NCBI RefSeq assembly: GCF_003003995.1
Contig: NZ_PVWF01000046.1
Coordinates: 1 to 40,134 of the forward strand
DNA: 40,134 nucleotides
Source of the DNA: Pleurocapsa sp. CCALA 161
Lineage (GTDB): Bacteria > Cyanobacteriota > Cyanobacteriia > Cyanobacteriales > Xenococcaceae
Direction of reading: 5' to 3'
Part shown: positions 7,927 to 16,487 of the stretch, piece by piece
How the letters are laid out: each line of letters starts with the position of its first letter
Numbering within the stretch: the stretch's first letter is position 1
The notes under the pieces: model-generated
Database searches by the model: none
Seen by the model: only the letters and a program-made list of their open reading frames with translations
Told to the model about the DNA's origin: nothing
Program-made: the position numbers and the translations under genes

Positions 7927-8924
7927 TGCGGATAAATGAAGTCTATGTAGAGCGTGGAAATAGATACATCTCTGAAAATAGATACAAACATACTTCAATT
8001 TAGTTTTTTAAGCACAGATAGTTGATTTTGTTAATAGTACAATGGTTATTTGTTAGCTACTATACTATTATGAAATATTTTGTTTCCTTACTTTTTTATA
8101 TGTCAAAGTTGTGAATTTTTGACAATGGCAAGCTATAATCCATACAATATTGGTTTAGGAAAAACAGTGTTGTATGAACCGATACTTAAACTTAATTTAA
8201 ATGGTTTTACTTGTGATTTCCCGAATAACATAAAACAATACATCGTTAGACCCACTAAAGTCAACTGTATTAAGTGATTAAATTAAGTGGTCATTTTTTC
8301 CTTGTGAGGACATTACAGCAGCACATATATATATATCAATTTAAATGGTTTTGATCAAGGTATTTCAATAAGCATGTACCTGATGGCTACTCGACACAAG
8401 TACCTCAAACCCTTTTTAAATATAAATTCTTTCTTTTGAGTGCAAAAGACACTTTTTGAGCAAGCGATCGCTTGTAAGCACTGACAAAATTTAATTTCAA
8501 CGGAAAATATAGGATTGACATGGATGTGTCAGGTAGCCAGACGTGTATGTTGTGCTACAAGATTTACTTAAGCAATTGCACAGTCAGTTATTTTAGGGTT
8601 TTAATTTTGCCTCTTGATAGGGAAAACGCTTGTGCCACTAAGTATAATTACTCAGTGGTATAAGTGCGATACTCGTTCCCTATAACTTTCATATAACTTT
8701 TAAGTCACTTTAAAGAAATTATTTTTTTGATAGGTTTAACTTAACTGTTTATTTCTAAATATAAATACGGAGATTTAAAAACTTAAACTTCTTATAATCT
8801 CCTCTTATCGAAATAAATTGGATCAGCCGAAACAGAGAGTAAAGCGAAGTTTATAGTCTTACATGTTGAAGAATAAACGCAGACTAAGTAGCGAAATTTT
8901 GACAATAGATAATATCGGATATAA
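7927..8924. other. Divergent intergenic region of about 1 kb before the exopolysaccharide cluster
   Basis: No convincing gene. An open frame at 8125-8277 (MASYNPYNIGLGK) has no ribosome binding site or recognised relatives. Structure seen: an alternating AT run at 8325-8336, a 14-base direct repeat aatttaaatggttt at 8194 and 8338, an imperfect inverted repeat at 8627-8668 and a smaller one at 8769-8802. The size and position between two divergent transcripts suggest promoters and control sites or a long 5' leader for the downstream operon. No specific promoter can be asserted. Confidence 0.5.
8627..8668. repeat. Imperfect inverted repeat upstream of the exopolysaccharide cluster
   Basis: The arm cgcttgtgccact (8627-8639) pairs with agtggtataagtgcg (8654-8668) apart from a two-base bulge and two mismatches or wobble pairs; the spacer is AT-rich. 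It lies about 255 bases before the first glycosyltransferase. It could be an operator or a leader-RNA hairpin. No T-run follows on either strand, so it is not a typical terminator. Confidence 0.45.
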
Positions 8925-10085
8925 ATGAAGGTAGCCTTAGTACATGACTATTTAACGCAACAAGGTGGTGCTGAAAGAGTTTTTCAGCTACTATGCAGCC
9001 TTTTTCCAGAGGCCGATATCTACACATCTCTTCATGATGTCAAAAATACCATCGAGCTTCAGGGACGTCCAGTGCAAACGACTTTTTTACAGAAGCTGCC
9101 AGGAACGAAAAAAAACTTTCGTTTGTTCGCGCCTTTTTACTATTATGCTTTTCGCCAACTAGATTTACAAAAATACGATTTGATCTTCAGCAGTACTTCG
9201 AGCTTTGCTAAAGGAGTAAGCAAAAAACCAGGAGCAATGCATATCTGTTTTTGCCATAATGTTACTCGTTTTCTTTGGAATACCCGAACTTACTTAGAAG
9301 AATATAGTGGTATTAAAAAATTCTCCCCTTTAATCAAGCCGATTCTGAAATTAATGAGACAGCAGGATTTGCTATATGCTCGAGAACCAGATTTATATAT
9401 TGCTAACTCGACCACGGTGGCAGAAAGAATTGAGCGCATTTATAAAAGGAAAGCTTTAGTAATTAATTATCCTATTAACACTGATAAGTTTATATTTTCA
9501 GCCGAAAAAGAAGATTATTATTTAATTTCATCCAGAATGATTAGCTATAAAAGGCTAGATATTGCGATCGAAACCTTTAACTGGCTGGGGCTACCATTAG
9601 TCATTATCGGGGATGGTCCAGAACGGAAACGTTTAGAAGCGAATGCTTTAGATAACATCAAGTTTTTGGGTTATGTGGAGGATGAATGGCGCACTTACCT
9701 AATGGCAAAAGCCAAAGCGGTTATTGTGACCGCTCTAGAAGACTATGGTTTAGTGCCAGTTGAAGCTAATGCTAGTGGCACTCCAGTCATCGGATATGGT
9801 GCAGGGGGAATACTCGATACGCAAATTTCAGGTAAGACAGGAATTCTTTTTAATCCTCAATCCCCTGATGCCTTGCAGTTAGCAATTAAAGATGCAGAGG
9901 ATCATCAATGGAATTATGAAGAAATTCGCAACCATGCGATCGCTAATTTTTCAGAATCAGTATTTTTTAAACAAGTAGTGGAGGTTATTCAAGAGTTTTG
10001 TGGTCGTTCAGTTTTAAACGACTTGAACCTTAATGAGAAGTGGTTAGAAGAACTAAATAATAAAAAAGCTATTACAAAAGTATAG
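8925..10085 (+). CDS. Glycosyltransferase family 4 (mannosyltransferase-like)
   Basis: A 386-residue GT-B enzyme. The N-terminus MKVALVHDYLTQQGGAERVF is typical of the WbaZ/GumH-like group of family 4 transferases. In the C-terminal domain GDGPERKRLE (about 229-238) precedes the E-x7-E motif EDYGLVPVE at 272-280 and the GTPVIGYGAGG loop. It would add a sugar, possibly mannose, to a lipid-linked repeat unit on the cytoplasmic face of the membrane. It is the first gene of the plus-strand exopolysaccharide cluster and ends 10 bases before the copolymerase gene, so the two are almost certainly cotranscribed. The sugar specificity is a guess from the subfamily. Confidence 0.9.
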   Translation: MKVALVHDYLTQQGGAERVFQLLCSLFPEADIYTSLHDVKNTIELQGRPVQTTFLQKLPGTKKNFRLFAPFYYYAFRQLDLQKYDLIFSSTSSFAKGVSKKPGAMHICFCHNVTRFLWNTRTYLEEYSGIKKFSPLIKPILKLMRQQDLLYAREPDLYIANSTTVAERIERIYKRKALVINYPINTDKFIFSAEKEDYYLISSRMISYKRLDIAIETFNWLGLPLVIIGDGPERKRLEANALDNIKFLGYVEDEWRTYLMAKAKAVIVTALEDYGLVPVEANASGTPVIGYGAGGILDTQISGKTGILFNPQSPDALQLAIKDAEDHQWNYEEIRNHAIANFSESVFFKQVVEVIQEFCGRSVLNDLNLNEKWLEELNNKKAITKV

Positions 10086-10095
10086 ATATCAAAGT

Positions 10096-12387
10096 ATGGA
10101 TCAAAATAATTGGGAAACAGAAACACAAGGCGACTTAGGGTATGGAGAGCTTTTTAGTAAGCTTTGGCATCGTCGCCTGTGGTTTATCGGAGCTTTTACG
10201 GGGGTATTAGCGATCGCGGTTCCTCTAGCTCTGCTCAAACCAGCTGTATATCAAAGCTATATGCAGATCCTAGCAGAATCTAATTATCAAGCTAAGGATC
10301 TTCAAGATAACCAACGAGACTCAGAGGAGCAATTTGCTGATGCCAATGTAGAGTTAGATTACACTACTCAAATTAAGGTTTTGACAAGTCATGAGATCCT
10401 GCAAAGAGTAGTTAATCAACTGAAGTTGAAAGACCAACGGTCAGAGCAGGCTTCGTCGTCTTACGGCGGAGTAATCTCTGACTCGGAAGCAACAACTGCG
10501 GCAATTATTGCAGCCTTGCGTGAATCTATTGGCGTGTATCAAGTTTTAGACGAAAGTACCGACTCGAATAAAGACTCAGCTACTAAAATTATTCAGGTAA
10601 GTTATGTTGGCAGTAGTCCTGTCGAAACCAAAAAAGTTTTAACAGCGATTCAAGAAGTTTATCTAAAATACAATCTCGAACAGCAGGAAAAGCGTCTTCG
10701 GGATGCACTCACTTTTATTAATCAGCAAATTCCTCAAGCAAGAAAAGAATTAACTCAAACTGAGACAAATTTGACCAAGCTTACTAAAGAGAACAACCTT
10801 GTCTCTCCAGAAGCAGAAGCCACTTCGGTCAAAGAAAATATTAGACAAATTGCTCAAGAAAGAGAAGCATTAAAAGCTCAAGTGGGTGAAATTGCTGGAA
10901 GTTCTTCAGCTCTTCAAGAGCAGTTGGGTGTGTCTGTTGAAAATGCTTTGGCTTTATCTCGCCTTAGTCAATCCCCCCGATATCAAAACTTGTTAAATAA
11001 CTTGAAACAAATGGAGCAGGATCTTGCCACTCAACAAACTAAATTTACTAATTATAATCCAGCCTTAAAAAGTGCGATTGAAGAGAAAAAAATTCTTCAA
11101 GATTTATTATCCGAGGAAGCAGAAAGAATATTGGGAGAACTACCTCCTAACTTTAGTAGCGATTTAAAATTGCTTCAAAAACAAGGATTGGTTGGTAGTG
11201 ATACAGGGATTGCCAATACGGTTAATGACTCCCAAGCAAGATTGACAGGTATTCGTCAACGAGATTTGAGTTTGGCTCAAACTGAAGCAGCACTTAAGCA
11301 GAGATTGGTTGGTTTTCCCGAACTAATTTCTCAGTATAGAAATTTAACCCAAGAATCCGAAATCAAGCGACAAGCCGTGCAAAGACTGTTAGAAGCTAAA
11401 CAGAAGCTAGAAATAGAATTAAGCCGAGGTGGAAATAACTGGCAAGTAATTGAGCCACCCCAAGCAGGATTACAAATTGCTCCTAATTTAGCTAAAGATT
11501 TATTACTTAGTTTGGTAGTTGCTAGTTTTGTGGGTGGATTTGCAGCTTTTGTCAAAGATTTTACTGATGAGACAATTAATACATCTAAAGAAATTGAACG
11601 TCGAACTAGTCTGCCAATTCTAGGTACTGCTCCTGGATTATCAATTTCATCTTCTAATAATTTACTAACTCGGCTTCCATTTAGATCTATTTCTAGTGAT
11701 ACTAGTTCGATCCAAAATGTAATTCAGTGGCAACCATTTAGAGAAGCGATCGATTTAATTTACGAAAATCTTAAACTAGCTTATTTAAATTCTTCTTTAG
11801 TTGGATCAGCTCTAAAATCGATCGCCATAACTAGTGCGGTAGCTGGAGAGGGAAAATCAACTTTGACCCTTGGTTTGGCTTTAAGTATTGCTAGGGATCG
11901 ACAAAAAGTTTTGGTTATTGATGCCGATCTTCGCTCTCCCAGTTTACATAAATCTTTTGCTCTAACTAATTTATCTGGATTAACAAACTTTTTAGGAGGA
12001 GAAATCAGCCTTCCCCTGATTCATCAAGTTTCGCTGTCGGGGGCAAGGATAGACTTAATTACATCTGGCACTATGACTGAAGACCCTGTCAAAATACTTA
12101 ATTCTTCGAGATTAGGGCGTTTTATTGAACAGCAAAAAGAAAATTATGACTTGATTTTAGTCGATACTCCTCCCGCGATCGGAATGGTAGATGCAATTAA
12201 AATTGCGTCTATCTGTGATACCTCTTTAATCGTATCGCGCTTGAATAAATCTAAAGTTTCTAAATTTTTAGAAGTTACAGCTTTGTTTGGCAAATTAAAT
12301 GTCTTAGGAATTGTCGCTAATGATTCCCAAGATGTTGCCAAAGCATATGGAAAAAGACCTAAATACCTGTTACCTCAGCAAGTTTAA
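10096..12387 (+). CDS. Wzc-like polysaccharide copolymerase with BY-kinase domain
   Basis: A 763-residue inner-membrane protein. A Wzz-type domain is framed by two membrane segments (about 28-50 and 466-488) and has a long coiled-coil periplasmic part (about 195-440). A cytoplasmic bacterial tyrosine kinase domain follows, with Walker A AGEGKST at 583-589, Walker A' VLVIDADLR at 605-613 and Walker B LILVDTPP at 686-693. Such proteins set chain length and couple polymerisation to export. The C-terminal tail has only two tyrosines (751 and 757) instead of the usual tyrosine cluster, so regulation by autophosphorylation may be reduced. It sits between a glycosyltransferase and the initiating sugar transferase in a tight operon. 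Confidence 0.92.
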   Translation: MDQNNWETETQGDLGYGELFSKLWHRRLWFIGAFTGVLAIAVPLALLKPAVYQSYMQILAESNYQAKDLQDNQRDSEEQFADANVELDYTTQIKVLTSHEILQRVVNQLKLKDQRSEQASSSYGGVISDSEATTAAIIAALRESIGVYQVLDESTDSNKDSATKIIQVSYVGSSPVETKKVLTAIQEVYLKYNLEQQEKRLRDALTFINQQIPQARKELTQTETNLTKLTKENNLVSPEAEATSVKENIRQIAQEREALKAQVGEIAGSSSALQEQLGVSVENALALSRLSQSPRYQNLLNNLKQMEQDLATQQTKFTNYNPALKSAIEEKKILQDLLSEEAERILGELPPNFSSDLKLLQKQGLVGSDTGIANTVNDSQARLTGIRQRDLSLAQTEAALKQRLVGFPELISQYRNLTQESEIKRQAVQRLLEAKQKLEIELSRGGNNWQVIEPPQAGLQIAPNLAKDLLLSLVVASFVGGFAAFVKDFTDETINTSKEIERRTSLPILGTAPGLSISSSNNLLTRLPFRSISSDTSSIQNVIQWQPFREAIDLIYENLKLAYLNSSLVGSALKSIAITSAVAGEGKSTLTLGLALSIARDRQKVLVIDADLRSPSLHKSFALTNLSGLTNFLGGEISLPLIHQVSLSGARIDLITSGTMTEDPVKILNSSRLGRFIEQQKENYDLILVDTPPAIGMVDAIKIASICDTSLIVSRLNKSKVSKFLEVTALFGKLNVLGIVANDSQDVAKAYGKRPKYLLPQQV

Positions 12388-12404
12388 TCACACGGAGAAT
12401 ATAA

Positions 12405-13337
12405 ATGACTGCCAGTATTTTAATTCAAACATCTAAAGTACTCAACTTGAATATTGGTTCATCAAAACAAGAAAATTACTTACCTATTTGCGATTTGAAA
12501 TGGAGACAAAAAAATCTTTGGATTAAAAATATTGCTGACCAAGGTAGTTATAAGTTCCCAGCTTTAACCAGAAAGCAGTGGTTAGAAAATTGCCTATGTA
12601 ATTCTTGGTTAAAAAGGGTTTGTATCGATCCAGAATTGGGTGAAAAATCGATTAAACTCTGGGCGGATACTTGTAAGCGAGCAGGTAAGCCAATTTTTTT
12701 GCGTATTACTTCTAACAATCATTTACCTAGCTGTCGCCAGACTGTTTATTGGAGAGCAAAAAGAATTTGTGATTGGTTAATTAGTGCAATTATTTTGTTG
12801 GTTATTAGCCCTTTAATGTTGCTAGTTGCTTTATCAATTAAATTTAACGGTTCTGGTCCTATATTTTATTGTCAATGGCGAGTTGGAACAAGAGGTAAAT
12901 TGTTTAAAATCTATAAGTTTCGGACTATGACTGTAGATGCAGAGTTAAAACATCATGAAGTAATGAAGGCTCAGGAAGGATTGCACAAAGTTGAAAATGA
13001 TCCCAGGGTTACTTTTGTTGGTAAATGGTTGAGAAAGTATAGTCTTGATGAATTGCCTCAGTTAATTAACGTCTTAAGAGGAGAAATGAGTCTAGTCGGT
13101 CCTCGACCTTGGGCTTTATATGACGCATTACGGTTAGGAAAATTAGGCAAGCAGAGATTGAATGCTTTACCTGGTATAACTGGGGCATGGCAGGTGGCAA
13201 GTCGTTCTAATCAATTAAATTTGAATGATGTGACTAAATGTGATTTAGAATACTTGTATAGTTGGTCTTTAATTCAAGACTTAAAGATTTTGCTAATGAC
13301 TGTGCCTAAAGTTATTTCTGGGTTTGGTGCTTATTAA
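12405..13337 (+). CDS. Initiating sugar transferase (HepC-like)
   Basis: A 310-residue member of the bacterial sugar transferase family (polyprenyl-phosphate hexose-1-phosphate transferase). Residues 1-120 form a cytoplasmic domain without a recognised motif. A membrane-embedded helix follows (about 126-150, DWLISAIILLVISPLMLLVA), then the catalytic part with KIYKFRTM and the signature DELPQLINVLRGEMSLVGPR. It would load the first sugar phosphate onto undecaprenyl phosphate. The N-terminal domain and size resemble HepC of heterocyst polysaccharide clusters (recalled similarity, not aligned). It starts 17 bases after the copolymerase gene, with cggaga as a likely ribosome binding site. Confidence 0.88.
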   Translation: MTASILIQTSKVLNLNIGSSKQENYLPICDLKWRQKNLWIKNIADQGSYKFPALTRKQWLENCLCNSWLKRVCIDPELGEKSIKLWADTCKRAGKPIFLRITSNNHLPSCRQTVYWRAKRICDWLISAIILLVISPLMLLVALSIKFNGSGPIFYCQWRVGTRGKLFKIYKFRTMTVDAELKHHEVMKAQEGLHKVENDPRVTFVGKWLRKYSLDELPQLINVLRGEMSLVGPRPWALYDALRLGKLGKQRLNALPGITGAWQVASRSNQLNLNDVTKCDLEYLYSWSLIQDLKILLMTVPKVISGFGAY

Positions 13338-13661
13338 CTTTGACATCATTCTAAGAAGTTGCCAAAAAAATATAAGTTGCTATTGTTACATTGAAGTAAC
13401 CTTAATCCCTATAGCTTGGGGGACTTTCGATTATTCACCTCTCAAGTTTGCCAGCCTGGAGACACTTAATAGTTACTTAGATATAACTATCAAACCAGGC
13501 ATTAATGTATCATAATCAGTTTCAACAATGAACACCAAAATTTTTAAGTTCTTATTTGATGAAATTCTTCAAGAAAAATATTCAAACACAAAGCTTTCCA
13601 TAGAAAAAAATATTGGTAGAGTTCTTGCTACTTTTTTTGGTAACAAATTAACACAATCGCT
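13338..13661. other. Gap between sugar transferase and ABC exporter
   Basis: A 324-base stretch with no recognised gene. An open frame at 13324-13515 overlaps the end of the sugar transferase and has no visible ribosome binding site. The 3' part holds the small frame described separately at 13528. An imperfect repeat of short T/A runs is present; no clear promoter or terminator was identified. Confidence 0.4.
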
Positions 13662-13668
13662 ATGCTGA
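13528..13668 (+). CDS. Possible 46-residue small ORF overlapping the exporter start
   Basis: An ATG at 13528 opens a 46-codon frame (MNTKIFKFLFDEILQEKYSN...) whose TGA at 13666-13668 overlaps the first codons of the ABC exporter. The exporter lacks a clear Shine-Dalgarno sequence, so translation of this small frame could couple to it (ATG and TGA within 7 bases). The peptide is Lys/Phe-rich and matches no family known to me. It may be a chance frame in AT-rich DNA. Confidence 0.25.
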   Translation: MNTKIFKFLFDEILQEKYSNTKLSIEKNIGRVLATFFGNKLTQSLC

Positions 13669-15518
13669 TTCGTCCTAAAATTCCAATTGCTATTCGTAAA
13701 TTGCTGAAAAGTACCAGCTTTTGGCATGACAACTTTATCATTCTCAGAGAATTTAAAAATTTTCGTAAAATTGCAGTTATCGCCTTAACTTGTACTTTAC
13801 TGGGTGCTTTGTTTGAAGGAACTACTGTTGGCTTAATTGCTTCTTTTTTGCAGGTATTAACTACTCCTGAAAAGCCACCGATTGAAACTGGTATTGTTTG
13901 GTTTGACACTAGCTTATTGGCAACGCAGGCATCTCCATCAGAACGAGTTTATCGACTAGCTGGTTTTATTCTAATTACGATTTGGCTGCGATCGCTTTTA
14001 AACTACTTTGGACTTTATTATTCTCGACTAGCTCAATCTAACCTATGTGATCATTTGCGTAAAAGGTTATTTGAGCAACTACAGAGCTTGAGTTTGAGTT
14101 ATTACTCGACGAGCCGTTCGGGATCTCTCATCAATAGCTTGACAACAGAAATAAACCAACTAAAACAAGCTTTTAATGTTTTTTCTGGCTTGATTAACAA
14201 AAGCTTCTCGCTGATAGCTTATGCAGCTTCAATGTTTTGGCTATCTTGGGAACTTTCTTTGGCGGCAATTGCGCTATATACTCTTCTGTCAGTAGGACTT
14301 TCAACGCTGATTCGTCGTGTTCGTCAAGCGAGTTTTGCTGTACCACAAGCTAATGGCAAACTTTCTTCAATTGCTATTCAGTTCATCAATGGGATTCGGA
14401 CTGTTAAAGGTTCAGCATCTGAAGACTTTGAAAGGAGAAGGTTTTACCGCTCCAGTGTAGAGATAATTCAAAAAGAAGATAAAGTTGCAGCGATTTCCTC
14501 CTCAGTACTACCTCTAGCTGAAGGATTTGGTAGTACGATTTTAATCGTCATGGTAGTTGTTGCATTTAATCTTTTTATTTCTAAAGGTAATTTGCAAACG
14601 GGTTCGCTACTTACTTTTATGTTTGTGTTATTACGGATGATGCCCCTGGTATCTCAAGTTAACAACATGAGAGAAAATTTGAGTCGTTTTCAAGGTTCAA
14701 TTAATAACATTCAAGAACTATTAAAGGTAACTAATAAACCTTATTTAATTAATGGTCATCTAGAATTTAAAGGACTACAAGAGCAAATAAGTTTTTTAAC
14801 AGCTAATTTCGGTTATGAGCCAGCTCGTTTGGTTTTAGAAGATATTAATTTAATTATTGAAAAGGGTAAAGTCACAGCATTAGTCGGCGGCTCAGGAGCT
14901 GGCAAGAGTACTTTAGTCGATCTTATTGCTCGTTTTTACGATCCGACAAAGGGTTCGATTTTACTAGATGGAAAAAACTTAAAAGATTTTGATATTGCTT
15001 CCGTTCGTCGCAAAATGGCGATTGTTAGCCAAGATACTTTTATTTTCAATGCCTCAGTGAGAGAAAACATTGCTTATGGTTTGGAAGAAATTAGAGAAGA
15101 AGATATTTGGCAAGTTGCGAAGTTAGCTCATGCCATTGAATTTATTCAAGAATTACCAGAAGGTTTAAATACAATACTAGGCGATCGCGGAGTCAGGTTA
15201 TCAGGTGGTCAAAAACAGCGTATTGCGATCGCTCGTGCTTTGCTTAGAAATCCAGACATTCTTATTTTAGACGAAGCAACCAGTGCCTTAGATTCGGTTA
15301 CGGAACAGTTAATTCAAGAATCATTGGAAAAATTATCTAAGGGACGGACTGTAATAGCGATCGCTCATCGTTTATCTACTATTGCTAAAGCAGATAAGGT
15401 TTTCGTACTAGAGAAGGGAAAAGTTGTCGAACAAGGTAATTATCAACAACTATTAGCCTTAGAAGGAAAGTTTTGGAAGTATCATCAGATGCAGCATAGA
15501 ACATTCCAAATTTCTTGA
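13662..15518 (+). CDS. ABC exporter, permease-ATPase fusion (HepA-like)
   Basis: A 618-residue half-transporter. An N-terminal membrane domain (six segments, about residues 35-340) is followed by a nucleotide-binding domain with Walker A GGSGAGKST at about 409, the signature LSGGQKQ near 512 and Walker B ILILDEATSALD near 533, then the switch histidine in AIAHRLS. It resembles the MsbA-like HepA exporters of cyanobacteria, needed to deposit the heterocyst envelope polysaccharide, including the stretch FWHDNFIILREFKNFRKIA before the first membrane segment. It probably moves a lipid-linked glycan or other envelope component across the inner membrane. No Wzx flippase was found in the window, so this exporter may fill that role (inference). 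Confidence 0.85.
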   Translation: MLIRPKIPIAIRKLLKSTSFWHDNFIILREFKNFRKIAVIALTCTLLGALFEGTTVGLIASFLQVLTTPEKPPIETGIVWFDTSLLATQASPSERVYRLAGFILITIWLRSLLNYFGLYYSRLAQSNLCDHLRKRLFEQLQSLSLSYYSTSRSGSLINSLTTEINQLKQAFNVFSGLINKSFSLIAYAASMFWLSWELSLAAIALYTLLSVGLSTLIRRVRQASFAVPQANGKLSSIAIQFINGIRTVKGSASEDFERRRFYRSSVEIIQKEDKVAAISSSVLPLAEGFGSTILIVMVVVAFNLFISKGNLQTGSLLTFMFVLLRMMPLVSQVNNMRENLSRFQGSINNIQELLKVTNKPYLINGHLEFKGLQEQISFLTANFGYEPARLVLEDINLIIEKGKVTALVGGSGAGKSTLVDLIARFYDPTKGSILLDGKNLKDFDIASVRRKMAIVSQDTFIFNASVRENIAYGLEEIREEDIWQVAKLAHAIEFIQELPEGLNTILGDRGVRLSGGQKQRIAIARALLRNPDILILDEATSALDSVTEQLIQESLEKLSKGRTVIAIAHRLSTIAKADKVFVLEKGKVVEQGNYQQLLALEGKFWKYHQMQHRTFQIS

Positions 15519-15571
15519 TATTTGAACTTAATTAATTCTTAAACTTTTAATTTTCTCCTAATACAAAAGTC

Positions 15572-16420
15572 ATGAAAAATATAGATAATTTCATTTTAAT
15601 AATCGGCTCTATGAAATCTGGTACCACTAGCTTATATAATTATTTAGTTCAGCATCCACAAATAGCCAGTTGTGTTCATAAAGAGCCGAATTTTTTCGCT
15701 TTTGATCATCATTGGAACAAAGGATTTGAATGGTATTCAGAATTATGGGAGGATTGGGACAAGAATAAGCACGAAATTGCTTTAGAAGCTTCTACTAACT
15801 ATACTAAAAAACATTCTTACCCTTATACAGTGGAAAGAATAAAGTACATAAAAAGTAAATACAAAATTAAATTTAAGTTTATTTATCTAGTTAGAAACCC
15901 GATCAAAAGAATAGAATCTCATTACACTTATGCAATGACTACTAATGACCTGATCAACTTAAAAAAATTGTCTGAAGGGATAGACGATGATTTAATTGAA
16001 ACTTCTAAATATGCTAGACAAATTAGCGAATTTTACAAGGCTTTTTCTCAAGATCAAATTTTGATGCTTGAGTTTGATGAATTAAAAAATACCCCTAATA
16101 AAACTTTATGGCAAGTTTGCAGTTTTCTAGACATAGAACCAAATTATCAATTTAGGAATTTGGATAAAGTTTATAATCCTACTTACTCACGAATTATGGA
16201 TGTACCCTGGTGGATCAAACTTAAACGAAACAAGCTAGCAAAAAACGTGAGTACTGTTTTTTCACAAAAGCAAAAAGAGAAACTGAGATTGCTAATTGGT
16301 GGTCGTAGAATAGAACGCAAATTCGAATTATCTACTCAACAAAAAAAATCAATTAAAAAATTGCTCAAAGAAGATTTAGAAACATTAAAAAGCAATTATG
16401 GAATCAACTTAATGGATTAG
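15572..16420 (+). CDS. Sulfotransferase 1 (PAPS-dependent)
   Basis: A 282-residue sulfotransferase. The 5'-phosphosulfate binding loop appears as IIGSMKSGTTSLYNYL at 10-25, followed by KEPNFFAFDHHW, the conserved second-strand motif of carbohydrate sulfotransferases of the heparan sulfate type. The 3'-phosphate binding motif is YLVRNPIKRIESHY at 105-118. It would transfer sulfate from PAPS to a sugar hydroxyl of the polysaccharide unit. The length is that of a single-domain cytosolic enzyme, with no signal peptide or membrane anchor. It is the first of five sulfotransferase genes in this cluster and lies 53 bases after the HepA-like exporter. Confidence 0.9.
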   Translation: MKNIDNFILIIGSMKSGTTSLYNYLVQHPQIASCVHKEPNFFAFDHHWNKGFEWYSELWEDWDKNKHEIALEASTNYTKKHSYPYTVERIKYIKSKYKIKFKFIYLVRNPIKRIESHYTYAMTTNDLINLKKLSEGIDDDLIETSKYARQISEFYKAFSQDQILMLEFDELKNTPNKTLWQVCSFLDIEPNYQFRNLDKVYNPTYSRIMDVPWWIKLKRNKLAKNVSTVFSQKQKEKLRLLIGGRRIERKFELSTQQKKSIKKLLKEDLETLKSNYGINLMD

Positions 16421-16487
16421 TAACTAATATCAATTATTTTCAAAATTTTTATTATACTCTTGAACACGCTATGTTGCAGGAAAAGAC

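Noticed and set aside
7927-7998. 24-residue N-terminal extension of the STAND protein from a TTG
   Set aside because: The extension (rich in Tyr, Phe and His) is unlike the family start, and an ATG directly before the conserved domain is available.
8080-8277. Open frame of 65 codons on the plus strand in the 1 kb intergenic region
   Set aside because: No ribosome binding site, no recognised family, AT-rich surroundings; treated as chance.
8325-8336. Alternating AT run as a possible array or repeat locus
   Set aside because: Only about six units; no spacer-repeat structure, so not CRISPR and not a notable microsatellite.
13324-13515. Open frame of 63 codons downstream of the sugar transferase
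   Set aside because: Starts inside the preceding gene, has no ribosome binding site, and resembles no family.
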